Source: Xanthobacteraceae bacterium (lineage in GTDB: Bacteria > Pseudomonadota > Alphaproteobacteria > Rhizobiales > Xanthobacteraceae). From it: a stretch of DNA of 60,359 nt. A model generated the notes under the pieces. The model saw nothing but the letters and a program-made list of their open reading frames with translations, ran no database searches and was not told the origin of the DNA. Shown piece after piece: positions 1-8,277 of this stretch. The DNA is taken from NCBI GenBank assembly GCA_031291475.1, contig JARLIY010000159.1, positions 1 through 60,359 on the forward strand, read 5' to 3'. The translations under genes and the position numbers were made by a program. Position 1 is the first letter of the stretch, and each line of letters opens with the position of its first letter.

Positions 1-72
1 CTGTACGGCGATCGCGAAGCGGCCCTTGCTGACGCCGCTGAGCATGGGTTTGTCGTGGTGAATACGCATTAA
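1..72 (+). CDS. C-terminal end of an unidentified protein (truncated by window edge)
   Basis: The window opens inside an open frame that codes for 23 residues, ending EHGFVVVNTH before a TAA stop. Only 24 bases separate the stop from the cold-shock gene, so the two could share a transcript. Too little is visible to name a family. The reading frame is supported only by its being open to the edge and by the tight spacing to the next gene. Confidence 0.4.
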   Translation: MYGDREAALADAAEHGFVVVNTH

Positions 73-96
73 AACCAAACAGGAGAGCGAGAGAAA

Positions 97-312
97 ATGG
101 CTACCGGCACTGTGAAGTGGTTCAACCCGACCAAAGGCTATGGGTTCATTCAGCCGCAAGGCGGTGGCAAGGACGTTTTCGTCCATATCTCCGCGGTCGA
201 GAGGGCTGGTCTATCCACACTCAACGAGGGCCAGCATATTGAGTACGAAGAGGTTGAAAGCAGAGGTAAGACGTCCGCCGAAAATCTCAAAGTGCGAACG
301 GCGGACGCGTGA
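97..312 (+). CDS. cspA: CspA-family cold-shock protein
   Basis: This 71-residue protein is a single cold-shock (OB-fold) domain. It starts [10 protein letters not shown] and carries both nucleic-acid-binding motifs, RNP1 (KGYGFIQ, residues 13-19) and RNP2 (VFVHIS, residues 27-32). Proteins of this family bind single-stranded RNA or DNA in the cytoplasm and act as RNA chaperones. Length is typical of the family. A purine-rich ribosome-binding site (AGGAGAGCGAGAG) lies just upstream of the ATG. Alphaproteobacteria carry several paralogues, so cold induction of this copy is not implied. The next 190 bases hold no gene, but an imperfect GC-rich inverted repeat at 353-388 could end the transcript. 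Confidence 0.93.
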   Translation: MATGTVKWFNPTKGYGFIQPQGGGKDVFVHISAVERAGLSTLNEGQHIEYEEVESRGKTSAENLKVRTADA

Positions 313-501
313 GGGGGATTCCAATCTGTTGCGATAGGGGCTATGATTCGTGTGTCCCGACGCGCCGCTAGTAACGACGCGCCGGGACTTGCCACAGGCA
401 CCGAGCAGGGGCGCCCATGACCGAATCGACTCTTACCAAAAATCGAAGCGGCATTCCGCCTGGCCGGTGTTCATCCACGACACACAGCTAAGGAGGTTTC
501 C

Positions 502-600
502 ATGTCGCCTGCAGAATTGAGTCGCCGCGCTCTTGTGGCCGGCGTTGCATCTGTCGCGTCGGCCAGTCGCTTCCGACTCCGCGTCCTCTTGGTCCGTTAG
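502..600 (+). pseudogene. Tat-like leader fragment, remnant of a short exported-protein gene
   Basis: A strong Shine-Dalgarno (AGGAGG, 491-496) precedes an ATG that encodes a 32-residue peptide beginning MSPAELSRRALVAGVASVAS. The N-terminus looks like a twin-arginine or anchor leader (RR followed by an Ala/Val-rich stretch). The frame then turns into unrelated sequence and stops. The leader type resembles that expected for the protein at 960-1358, which itself begins inside what looks like the end of such a leader. I therefore read this as the detached 5' end of the same or a related gene. It could also be a real small peptide gene. Confidence 0.4.
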
Positions 601-694
601 TTCCGATGATTGCCGCCGCGCGAGGAAGCGGCATGTTGCCACCAGCCCCGTTGACCGTAGCGCCGCAGTTGCAACCGCAGTCGGCGTCCAATCG

Positions 695-913
695 TTAAAG
701 GTCAAACCAGTCGGAGGCGATCCACAAGAAACCGGCGATGATCAAGCCAGGTCCGAGCCATCCGAGCCGCCTGCCGAACGAATGACCGATCTCGATCTGG
801 CGATAGATGAGCCAGCAGCCAACGCAAAGAAGCATTGACGCCAAAACAAGCCCGATGAGTTTGCGGCGAAGCGTCATGATCATGAATCTGCTTATTTTAG
901 CCGGCGCCACCAT
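695..913 (-). CDS. small two-helix membrane protein, unknown function
   Basis: The frame encodes up to 72 residues with two hydrophobic segments: one around LIGLVLASMLLCVGCWLIY, the other around GWLGPGLIIAGFLWIASDW. A short charged linker (RQIEIGHSFGRRL) lies between them. This is the pattern of a small inner-membrane hairpin protein. The start is uncertain: ATG codons at 913, 883 and 877 are in frame and none has a convincing Shine-Dalgarno. The gene sits on the opposite strand between the Tat-like fragment and the small-ORF operon, in a patch rich in unknown ORFs. No named family is recognised. Confidence 0.5.
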   Translation of the reverse strand: MVAPAKISRFMIMTLRRKLIGLVLASMLLCVGCWLIYRQIEIGHSFGRRLGWLGPGLIIAGFLWIASDWFDL

Positions 914-959
914 CGTCCGAAAGTGCCATCATGCAAACCTTTGAAATACCGAGACAATA

Positions 960-1358
960 ATGGCCGGCTGGGCCGCCGCCCCGGCGATCGCCGCTGTCCA
1001 ATCGCCGGATGCGGCCGATCCTATCTTCGCTGCTCTGGAGCGTTGGCAGAAGATAGAAACCGAATGCGACCGGCTCTTGGACGAAGAGAGCGACGGCGGG
1101 ATCAACCAATCACCCCGCGCTGAGGCAGCGGTCAAAGCTATATGGGAGGAGCGGCTGCTGCTTGCGGCGACAGCACCTAATACGACATTGGCGGGCCTAG
1201 CCGCGTATGTTCGCTTCCTTCATCACCAATCAGCTGTCGTGCTTGAAAGGTCCTTCTTTGAGTCCGAGGGAGAGCACAATGAGCAGCTTGCATTCTTCGA
1301 GAGCTTGGACAGATCAGTGGCCTTAATAGCCGCCGCGCATGGGGTGATCCAATCATGA
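960..1358 (+). CDS. hypothetical protein, first gene of a three-gene coupled operon
   Basis: This 132-residue product starts MAGWAAAPAIAAVQSPDAAD, which reads like the end of a signal or Tat leader. A soluble, mostly helical body follows, beginning DPIFAALERW. Small proteins with a Tat-like start followed by DPIFAAIE-type sequence recur in Bradyrhizobium-type accessory regions, but no function is known to me. An in-frame TGA at 942-944 excludes a longer N-terminus, so the leader is probably truncated. The end overlaps the next gene by ATGA (1355-1358), which suggests translational coupling. Confidence 0.6.
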   Translation: MAGWAAAPAIAAVQSPDAADPIFAALERWQKIETECDRLLDEESDGGINQSPRAEAAVKAIWEERLLLAATAPNTTLAGLAAYVRFLHHQSAVVLERSFFESEGEHNEQLAFFESLDRSVALIAAAHGVIQS

Positions 1359-1642
1359 CCGGCTCGCCAAACAGAAAAATGAAATCCCGCAAAGCCAAAC
1401 GCGCTCGGCCGCGCCTATCTCGATCGATGCTTGAAAAATTGATTGCCGATCTTGCGCAGCGCATCGGCCGTCAGCTCACCGTCGCCGAGTCCATCACGAA
1501 AGTAGCCGCGCCCACCGGGGACACGCTCGTCGGCTCCGTGCCGATGCTGACTGTAATCGGGGTTGCGCTAGGCGAGCACACGAGAGAGATGCAGCACATC
1601 GAAAGCTTTGCAATGAGAATTTGCGAACGGGTGCAGTCATGA
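1355..1642 (+). CDS. hypothetical protein, second gene of coupled operon
   Basis: This 95-residue protein has a strongly basic N-terminus (RKMKSRKAKRARPRLSRS), followed by a helical segment (MLEKLIADLAQRIGRQLTVAES) and a less charged C-terminal half. The basic tail suggests nucleic-acid contact, but no domain is recognised. Its ATG overlaps the stop of the upstream gene by four bases. Its own stop overlaps the next start in the same way (1639-1642). The gene is therefore part of one tightly coupled transcription unit of unknown role. Confidence 0.55.
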   Translation: MTGSPNRKMKSRKAKRARPRLSRSMLEKLIADLAQRIGRQLTVAESITKVAAPTGDTLVGSVPMLTVIGVALGEHTREMQHIESFAMRICERVQS

Positions 1643-2010
1643 CCAGTTCGCCAAGCAATATCGAATATCTTGACCTGCCGAACGGCTGGTTTGCGCTCGA
1701 CGTTTGTCGCGAAAGCGCGCGCAAATGGGATTGGGTCGCGCTGATGATTGACGTTGATCCTGACGATCTAAAAACCTGCACCTGCGATTTCCCTGCTTTG
1801 TTCTATGTGCATCCCAATGAGTATCGCCCAGGCGACCGTACCGCCCGCCAATATTGGTTTCGCCTGCCTGGAAAGCACCGGAACAGGGATGCCGCATGGG
1901 ACACTCTTCAAGACTTGATGGCCACGCAGCGCTGCGGGACGGTATCGCTCGCCCACGTCGTACCGACCACGACCGTCGACGAAAACGGAGAGCAGGCGAC
2001 GCTGAACTGA
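1639..2010 (+). CDS. hypothetical protein, third gene of coupled operon
   Basis: The frame could open at 1621, but the ATG at 1639 overlaps the upstream stop (ATGA) and matches the pattern of the operon. It gives 123 residues. The protein is acidic and aromatic-rich (NGWFALDVCRES, KWDWVALMIDVDPDDL). It has a segment near residues 75-105 (ARQYWFRLPGKHRNRDAAWDTL) that looks like short modules I associate with small phage- or island-borne rhizobial proteins. No enzymatic motif is visible. The function is unknown. Confidence 0.55.
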   Translation: MTSSPSNIEYLDLPNGWFALDVCRESARKWDWVALMIDVDPDDLKTCTCDFPALFYVHPNEYRPGDRTARQYWFRLPGKHRNRDAAWDTLQDLMATQRCGTVSLAHVVPTTTVDENGEQATLN

Positions 2011-2074
2011 GGGCGAATTTGCCCAGCGCGAGCTAGGCGCGCGGCGGCGGCAGCTTTCCGCGCTGGGCGGCTAG

Positions 2075-2299
2075 ATGGAGGCCGGCATTGGCAGGCTGGA
2101 AGCGTTCCGTCAGAGCGTATCACGAGGCCAGTCACGCCGTGCGCGGCCTCATCGACCACGGCGGGGTGTGGAGTCGGAACGCCTGTTCGCTGCTACTATC
2201 GCATTGGTCAATGAGCACTGGCAGGCGATAGCCCGTGTCGCGAAGGCGTTGGAACGCCACGACCGCATTGACCAAGGCCGGGCCTTGGGTGACCGATAA
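2075..2299 (+). pseudogene. remnant of a HEASH (M41-like) small metallopeptidase-type gene
   Basis: Two halves of one protein type appear in different frames. The frame through 2115 reads AYHEASHAVRGLIDHGG, a peptidase-M41-like zinc motif (HEASH). The frame ending at 2299 reads LVNEHWQAIARVAKALERH. In the small HEASH proteins common in rhizobial accessory DNA, the motif is near the N-terminus and a LV..HW.AI.RVA.AL segment is at the C-terminus. Here they lie only about 80 bases apart and out of frame, so the middle is deleted and a frameshift is present. The boundaries are approximate. Confidence 0.5.
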
Positions 2300-2319
2300 G
2301 GCGAGCAAGCGGGGGTAAC

Positions 2320-2637
2320 ATGGACCCGACGTGGGCACGCCTCAAACGCATCGCCGATCTGATTGCTGCACACGTCGAAGCGGACGACGAGATTAAGCGG
2401 GAATTACGCGATCTTTTGCCCGCGTTCGATAATTCGTCCGGACCGTTTGTGATCTACCGAGAGAAGATTCAGGGGGCGATCTCTTGGGCCGACATTTATT
2501 TTGATCCGCGGGAATTGGAACGCAACGGCGGCTCTGAAAGAGTTCGCAGTTTTTTGTATCGAGACGTTAGAGAGGCGATGGAGCAGGCTCAGCAATTGCA
2601 ACGCCGGAAACAAAATGGTGGGGATGAGGCCACCTGA
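2320..2637 (+). CDS. hypothetical protein near tRNA-Arg
   Basis: This 105-residue soluble protein starts MDPTWARLKRIADLIAAHVE and ends in a charged helical tail (EAMEQAQQLQRRKQNGGDEAT). It is largely helical with alternating acidic and basic stretches. No signal peptide, membrane segment or catalytic motif is seen. It lies downstream of the HEASH remnant and upstream of the tRNA-Arg 3' end, and so belongs to the same accessory patch. The family is not recognised. Coding is inferred from an open frame that ends cleanly before the 188-base gap that precedes the tRNA. Confidence 0.5.
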   Translation: MDPTWARLKRIADLIAAHVEADDEIKRELRDLLPAFDNSSGPFVIYREKIQGAISWADIYFDPRELERNGGSERVRSFLYRDVREAMEQAQQLQRRKQNGGDEAT

Positions 2638-2825
2638 TCGACTGTAGGGGCCATTGCTAAGGCGAAGGGGCGCCCGGGTGCGGAGATTGGCACGGGGGCC
2701 ATGTCGCACCCATGTTGCGCGGAGTTGCCGTGCGTCATTGTAAACCATTGAAACGCAATGGGAACGATTGCGACAGCATGCAACATGGATTTGACGGTTA
2801 GAATTGAAGAAATACCTGATTTTAT

Positions 2826-2901
2826 TGGCGACCCCGGCAGGATTCGAACCTGCGACCTTCAGCTTAGAAGGCTGTTGCTCTATCCCCTGAGCTACGGGGC
2901 C
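2826..2901 (-). tRNA. tRNA-Arg (anticodon UCU)
   Basis: Read on the minus strand, this folds as a 76-nt tRNA. The acceptor stem is GGCCCCG/CGGGGTC. It has a D arm with AGCTCAG, the anticodon loop CTTCTAA (anticodon UCU), a T arm with GGTTCGAATCC, discriminator G and an encoded CCA. The top anticodon-stem pair is an A-A mismatch. Its 3' end faces the patch of unknown and broken ORFs at 1-2640, the usual orientation for an element integrated at a tRNA 3' end. Confidence 0.95.
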
Positions 2902-3042
2902 GTTTGGCGCCGAGTTTATATAACTCCGACAGTAAAACGCCTAGTAAATCGGCCTTTGAAGCCCCGGCCACGACCTCGACACGATCCTTGCCTCAGATCG
3001 GCCAGCGGGTGAAATTGCGCGCCCGGGTGAGGAGATCATCGG

Positions 3043-6000
3043 ATGTTGTCGCCGTTCATTCGCGCCGGCCTTGCCGCCGCGTTGTTGCTTCTTGCGCCTT
3101 TGACCCTAACGCCGCTTGCCGCCCACGCCGCCGAAAAGGCCTTCCAGAACCGCGATCTGTCCGATGCCGCGGTCGCGCTGGAAGCGCAGATCAAGTCGGA
3201 TGCCGGTACGCCGTCCAAGCCGTTGCCGCAAATCCGCAAGGACGCCGACGCAGCCTTCAGCAAGAACGATTTCCGCGGCGGCATGGCGCTTCTTGGCCAG
3301 ATCGTAGCGGCGGCGCCGAACGACTCGACGACATGGCTTCGCCTGGCGCGCACCATCATGCAAATCCGCCCGGCCGACGATAAGGAGAAGAAACTCCTGC
3401 TCGAACGCGCTTCGACCGCCGCCTATCTGGCCTATCAGCGCACCACGAACCGGCCCGAGGAAGCCGACAGCCTCGCTTTGCTCGGCAATCTGCTCAGCCA
3501 ACGCGAGGAGTGGCGGCCGGCGCTCGATGCGTTGCGGCTTTCGCTCGAACTGCGCGAAGTCGCCGAAGTCCGCGGCCAATACGAGCGGCTGCGCGAGCAG
3601 CACGGCTTCCGTGTGCTCGATTACTCGGTCGACGCCGATACCGCTTCACCGCGCGCCTGCTTCCAGTTTTCCGAAGATCTGCCGGCGCGCACCGACTTCT
3701 CGCCATTCGTGGTCCTGGCCGGCACCGACAAGCCGGCTTTGTCCGCGGCGGAAAAGCAGCTTTGCGTGGAAGGGCTACAGCACGGCGAAACTTACGCGAT
3801 TACGTTACGTGCCGGATTGCCCTCGACGGTGCACGAGACGCTGTCGAAGTCGGCGGATTATTCGATCTATGTGCGCGACCGCAAGCCGCTCGTGCACTTC
3901 TCGACCAATGCTTACGTGCTGCCGCGCACCGGCCAGCGCGGCATTCCGCTGATCAGCACCAACACTCGCGCCATCGCCGTCGAGATTTACCGCCTCGGCG
4001 ACCGCAGTCTCCTCGACGCCATCGGCAGCGAGAATTACGGCCGCGGCGATTTCCAGCGCGGCCTCAGCCGTTACGACGTCGAGCAATTGCGCGAGTCGCG
4101 GGGCGTATCGGTATGGCAGGGCGATCTCGCGGTCGATGCGGCTCCGCTCAACGCCGACGTCACCACCGCATTCCCGGTCGATCAGGCAGTCGGCGATCTC
4201 AAGCCCGGCGTCTACGTCATGGTGGCCCAGCCGCAGGAGCTCAAGCACCTCGACAATTACGATTCGCTGGCGACGCAATGGTTCATCGTTTCCGATCTGG
4301 GGCTGACGGCGTTTTTCGGCAATGACGGCATCCATGTCTTCGCCAACTCGCTGGCGACGACGGAGGCGAAGAACTCAATCGAGCTGCGGCTCGTTTCCCG
4401 CAACAACGAGGTGCTGGCGACCCGCCGCACGGACGCGAGCGGCCACGCGCAGTTCGAAGCCGGCCTCGCCGGCGGGGAGGGCGGCGCCGCTCCCGCAATG
4501 CTCACCGCCAGCGACGGGCAGGGCGATTACGCTTTTCTCAGCCTCAAGGGGCCGGCCTTCGATCTCACCGATCGCGGCGTCGGCGGCCGGCCGGCGCCCA
4601 ATGGGCTCGATGCCTTCGTCTATGCCGAGCGCGGCGTCTATCGCTCCGGCGAGACTGCCTATCTCATCGCGCTGTTGCGCGATACGCGCGGCACGGCCGC
4701 GCTCGGCGTGCCGCTGACGCTCGTGGTCGAGCGGCCGGACGGCGTCGAATTCCGCCGTGCGGCAATCGCCGATGAGGGATTGGGCGGGCACGCGCTCGCT
4801 CTCGCGCTTCCCGCCTCGGCGCCGACCGGCACCTGGCACGTGCGCGCTTTCACCGACCCGAAACGGCCGCCAGTCGGCGAGACGAGCTTTTTGGTCGAAG
4901 ATTACGTGCCCGACCGGATCGAATTCGATCTGACGTCGCCGAGCGGCCACATCTCGCAAAAGGTCCCGGCCAAGGTCGATGTCGCCGGCCGTTTCCTCTA
5001 CGGCGCGCCGGCGGCCAATCTCGATCTCGAAGGCGAAGTGACGATCGCAGCGGCGAAGGAGCGGACCGGCTTTGCCGGCTACCAATTCGGCCTCGCCGAT
5101 GAGGAGATCGAAGCCGTCCAGCTGCCGCTCGAAGACCTGCCGGCGACCGACGCGACCGGCAAGGCGAACTTTACCGTCAGCCTCGACAAGCTGCCGTCGA
5201 GCACGCATCCGCTCGAGGCGCAGATCGCCGTGCGCATGGCCGAGCCCGGCGGCCGCGCCGTCGAGCACAAGATCACGGTGCCGGTGACGGCAAGCGGCGC
5301 CATGATCGGGGTCAAGCCGCAATTTTCCGGCCGCTCGCTCGCCGACGGCGCCAACGCCGTCTTCGATGTCATCACTGTCGGGCCCGACGGCGCCTCGATC
5401 GCGCAGCGCGGGCTGCATTACGAATTGTTGCGCGTCGATACGCATTATCAGTTCTATAAGCGCGGCAATCGCTGGAACTTCGAGCCGGTCAAGACCACCA
5501 AGCGCGTTGCCGACGGCAAGATTGACACGACGCTGGACAAACCGGCGCGTATTTCGCTGCCGGTGAATTTCGGCCGCTACCGGCTCGAAGTCTCCACCGC
5601 CGATCCCAACGGCCCGGTCACGTCGGTCGCGTTCGATTCCGGCTTTTATGTTGAAGCCAACGCCGATACCCCCGACATGCTCGAAGTCGCGCTCGACAAG
5701 GGCGAATACGCGCCTGGCGCCACCGTGACGGCGGCGGTGAGCGTGCGCAGCGCCGGAAAACTGACGCTCAATGTTATCGGCGATCGGCTGTTGGCGAGCC
5801 AGACGACGGACGTGCAGCCCGGCACGGCACAAGTGAAGCTGTCGGTCGGCGCCGATTGGGGGACCGGCGCCTATCTGGTCGCTACGCTCCGGCGGCCGCT
5901 CGACGCGCCGGCGCAGCGCATGCCGGGACGCGCCATCGGCGTCCAATGGTTTTCCATCGATCGGGCGGCAAAGACGCTCGCCGTCGAGCTCAAGCCGCCG

Positions 6001-8277
6001 GCTTTATCGCGGCCGAATTCGCATTTGCGCATTCCGGTCAAGCTCTCCGGTCTTGCCGCCGGCGAAGAGGCGCGCATCGTGGTCGCCGCGGTCGATGTCG
6101 GTATTCTCAATCTGACGAACTACAAGCCGCCGTCGCCCGACGATTATTATCTCGGGCAAAAGGCGCTTTCGGCGGACATTCGCGACCTCTACGGCGAACT
6201 GATCGACGGCATGCAGGGGGCGCGCGGGCAAATCCGCAGCGGCGGAGATGAGGGCGCGGCGCTGCAAGGAAATCCGCCCACGGGACCGCCGGTCGCACTT
6301 TTTTCCGGCCTGATCACGGTCGGCGCCGATGGCAATTCCGAAATCGCCTTTGATGTCGGCGACTTTGCCGGCACGCTCCGCGTCATGGCGGTGGCGTGGA
6401 GCAAGGACAAAATCGGCCATGCCACGTCCGACGTTACCGTGCGTGATCCCGTGGTGCTCACCGCGACATTGCCGCGTTTCCTTCTGCCCGGTGACCGTTC
6501 GAACGTCCGTCTCGACCTCGACAATGTCGAGGGACAGGCTGGCGATTATACGGTCGCGGTGACGAGCGCGGATGCGCTCGCCGGTAGCGCCACGCAGAAG
6601 CTGACGTTGCGCGCCAAGGAACGCGGCGCCGTAACCGTTCCGCTCACTGCCAGCGCCGCGGGCAGCGGTACCGTGCGGGTGACCGTTAGCGGGCCGTCGG
6701 GCTACGCGCTGGAAAGAAGTTTCACGCTTAATGTGCGGATGCCAGCGCAAATCCTGGCGCGGCGCACGCTCAAGCCGATCGCCAAGGGCGAGAGTCTCAC
6801 ATTATCGGGCGATCTTTTTGCTGACCTGGTTGCCGGCACCGGCGCGGTCTCGATTTCGGTCGGCTCGTCGGCCGCGTTCGATGCCGCGGGTCTGCTGGCC
6901 GCGCTCGATCGCTATCCCTATCGTTGCTCGGAGCAGATCACGAGCCGGGCGCTGCCGCTCCTTTATGTCAGCGATCTCGCCAAAGGCACGCCCTTGGCGG
7001 CCGACCCGACCGTGGACCAGCGCATCCGCGACGCCATCGACGCATTGCTCACGCGGCAGGACGGCAACGGCTCGTTCGGCCTGTGGAGCGTCGGCGGCGA
7101 CGATACCTGGCTCGATTCCTACGTCACGGACTTCTTGACGCGCGCGCGCGAGCGCAAGATCGCGGTGCCCGACGCCGCCTTCAAGCTGGCGCTCGACCGG
7201 CTGCGCAACGCCGTCGCCAACACCGCCGATGTGAACAAGAACGGCGGCGCCGATCTCGCTTACGCGCTCTACGTGTTGGCCCGCAACGGCGCGGCGCCGA
7301 TCGGCGACCTGCGCTATCTCGCCGACGCCAAGCTCGACGCCCTGTCGACGCCGATCGCCAAGGCGCAAATCGCCGCGGCGCTGGCGATGGTCGGCGACCG
7401 CGCCCGCGCCGAGCGTGTCTATGCCGCGGCGCTGGCCGCGATCGCGCCGGCGGCGCCCGATCTGGCGAGCCGGGAAGATTACGGCTCGACGTTGCGCGAT
7501 GCGGCGGCACTGGTGGCGCTCGCCAGCGAGGGCGGCGCGCCGCGCGCCACGGTGCAAGCCGCGGTGCAGCGCGTCGAGGCCGTGCGCGCGAACCTGCGCC
7601 CGACATCCACGCAGGAGGACGCGTGGCTCCTTCTGGCGGCGAGCGATATGGCCAAGGACGGCGCCAAGGTGTCCCTCGACGTCGGCGGCGAGGCGGTGGG
7701 GCGCCCGCTCTACCGCACGATCCGCGCCGGCGATCTCAAGGAGCCGTTGCGCGTGACCAACACTGGCGACGAGGAAGTGTCGGCGATGGTCACCGTCACC
7801 GGCGCGCCGCTGACGCCGGAGCCGGCAGCGGAAAAGGGTCTCAAGATCGAGCGGCAGACCACGACGCTCGAGGGCGATCCGGTCGACGTGAAAACCGTCA
7901 AGCAGAACACCCGCTTGGCGGTGGTGCTGAAGGTGACCGAAGCGCAGCCGCAATTCGGACGCGTCATCGTTGCCGATTATCTGCCGGCCGGCTTCGAGAT
8001 CGACAATCCGCACCTCGTTTCCTCGGGCGAGACCGGCACGCTGTCGTGGATCACGGATGCCGTGGAGCCGGCCAGTTCCGAGTTCCGCGACGACCGCTTC
8101 ACCGCCGCGTTCGAGCGCAAGAAGGATGACTCGCCGGTTTTCACTGTCGCCTATGTCGTGCGTGCCATCGCGCCCGGTCAATATGTGCGCCCGCAAGCGA
8201 GCGTCGAGGACATGTATCGTCCCGACCGCTTTGGCCGCACGGCGACGGAGACTGTCGAAGTGACGGCGGCAAAATGA
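3043..8277 (+). CDS. bacterial alpha-2-macroglobulin family protein with thioester motif
   Basis: This 1744-residue periplasmic protein is related to E. coli YfhM. It has a Sec signal peptide (about residues 1-29, ending AHAA) with no lipobox cysteine, so it appears soluble rather than lipid-anchored. A long array of macroglobulin-type beta domains follows, with a bait-region-like stretch near ALQGNPPTGPP. The thioester motif C-S-E-Q at residues 1295-1298 lies in a helical thioester domain (PYRCSEQITSRALP). A C-terminal receptor-like domain ends the protein. The family is thought to trap proteases covalently in the periplasm. The stop overlaps the pbpC start by ATGA. This pairing is well known and suggests protection and repair of the wall during attack. 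Confidence 0.93.
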   Translation: MLSPFIRAGLAAALLLLAPLTLTPLAAHAAEKAFQNRDLSDAAVALEAQIKSDAGTPSKPLPQIRKDADAAFSKNDFRGGMALLGQIVAAAPNDSTTWLRLARTIMQIRPADDKEKKLLLERASTAAYLAYQRTTNRPEEADSLALLGNLLSQREEWRPALDALRLSLELREVAEVRGQYERLREQHGFRVLDYSVDADTASPRACFQFSEDLPARTDFSPFVVLAGTDKPALSAAEKQLCVEGLQHGETYAITLRAGLPSTVHETLSKSADYSIYVRDRKPLVHFSTNAYVLPRTGQRGIPLISTNTRAIAVEIYRLGDRSLLDAIGSENYGRGDFQRGLSRYDVEQLRESRGVSVWQGDLAVDAAPLNADVTTAFPVDQAVGDLKPGVYVMVAQPQELKHLDNYDSLATQWFIVSDLGLTAFFGNDGIHVFANSLATTEAKNSIELRLVSRNNEVLATRRTDASGHAQFEAGLAGGEGGAAPAMLTASDGQGDYAFLSLKGPAFDLTDRGVGGRPAPNGLDAFVYAERGVYRSGETAYLIALLRDTRGTAALGVPLTLVVERPDGVEFRRAAIADEGLGGHALALALPASAPTGTWHVRAFTDPKRPPVGETSFLVEDYVPDRIEFDLTSPSGHISQKVPAKVDVAGRFLYGAPAANLDLEGEVTIAAAKERTGFAGYQFGLADEEIEAVQLPLEDLPATDATGKANFTVSLDKLPSSTHPLEAQIAVRMAEPGGRAVEHKITVPVTASGAMIGVKPQFSGRSLADGANAVFDVITVGPDGASIAQRGLHYELLRVDTHYQFYKRGNRWNFEPVKTTKRVADGKIDTTLDKPARISLPVNFGRYRLEVSTADPNGPVTSVAFDSGFYVEANADTPDMLEVALDKGEYAPGATVTAAVSVRSAGKLTLNVIGDRLLASQTTDVQPGTAQVKLSVGADWGTGAYLVATLRRPLDAPAQRMPGRAIGVQWFSIDRAAKTLAVELKPPALSRPNSHLRIPVKLSGLAAGEEARIVVAAVDVGILNLTNYKPPSPDDYYLGQKALSADIRDLYGELIDGMQGARGQIRSGGDEGAALQGNPPTGPPVALFSGLITVGADGNSEIAFDVGDFAGTLRVMAVAWSKDKIGHATSDVTVRDPVVLTATLPRFLLPGDRSNVRLDLDNVEGQAGDYTVAVTSADALAGSATQKLTLRAKERGAVTVPLTASAAGSGTVRVTVSGPSGYALERSFTLNVRMPAQILARRTLKPIAKGESLTLSGDLFADLVAGTGAVSISVGSSAAFDAAGLLAALDRYPYRCSEQITSRALPLLYVSDLAKGTPLAADPTVDQRIRDAIDALLTRQDGNGSFGLWSVGGDDTWLDSYVTDFLTRARERKIAVPDAAFKLALDRLRNAVANTADVNKNGGADLAYALYVLARNGAAPIGDLRYLADAKLDALSTPIAKAQIAAALAMVGDRARAERVYAAALAAIAPAAPDLASREDYGSTLRDAAALVALASEGGAPRATVQAAVQRVEAVRANLRPTSTQEDAWLLLAASDMAKDGAKVSLDVGGEAVGRPLYRTIRAGDLKEPLRVTNTGDEEVSAMVTVTGAPLTPEPAAEKGLKIERQTTTLEGDPVDVKTVKQNTRLAVVLKVTEAQPQFGRVIVADYLPAGFEIDNPHLVSSGETGTLSWITDAVEPASSEFRDDRFTAAFERKKDDSPVFTVAYVVRAIAPGQYVRPQASVEDMYRPDRFGRTATETVEVTAAK

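Noticed and set aside
433..705. Minus-strand frame overlapping the Tat-like fragment
   Set aside because: No conserved pattern and no ribosome site; the opposite strand has a strong Shine-Dalgarno and a leader-like start.
2826..2901. Prophage integrated at tRNA-Arg
   Set aside because: No integrase, repressor, capsid or terminase gene was found in the adjacent patch; only the orientation and gene decay hint at an old element.
4375..5946. Long minus-strand open frame (523 codons) across the macroglobulin gene
   Set aside because: It is a shadow of the strong GC-rich codon bias of the plus-strand gene; its translation is low-complexity Arg/Gly/Asp with no domain and no ribosome site.
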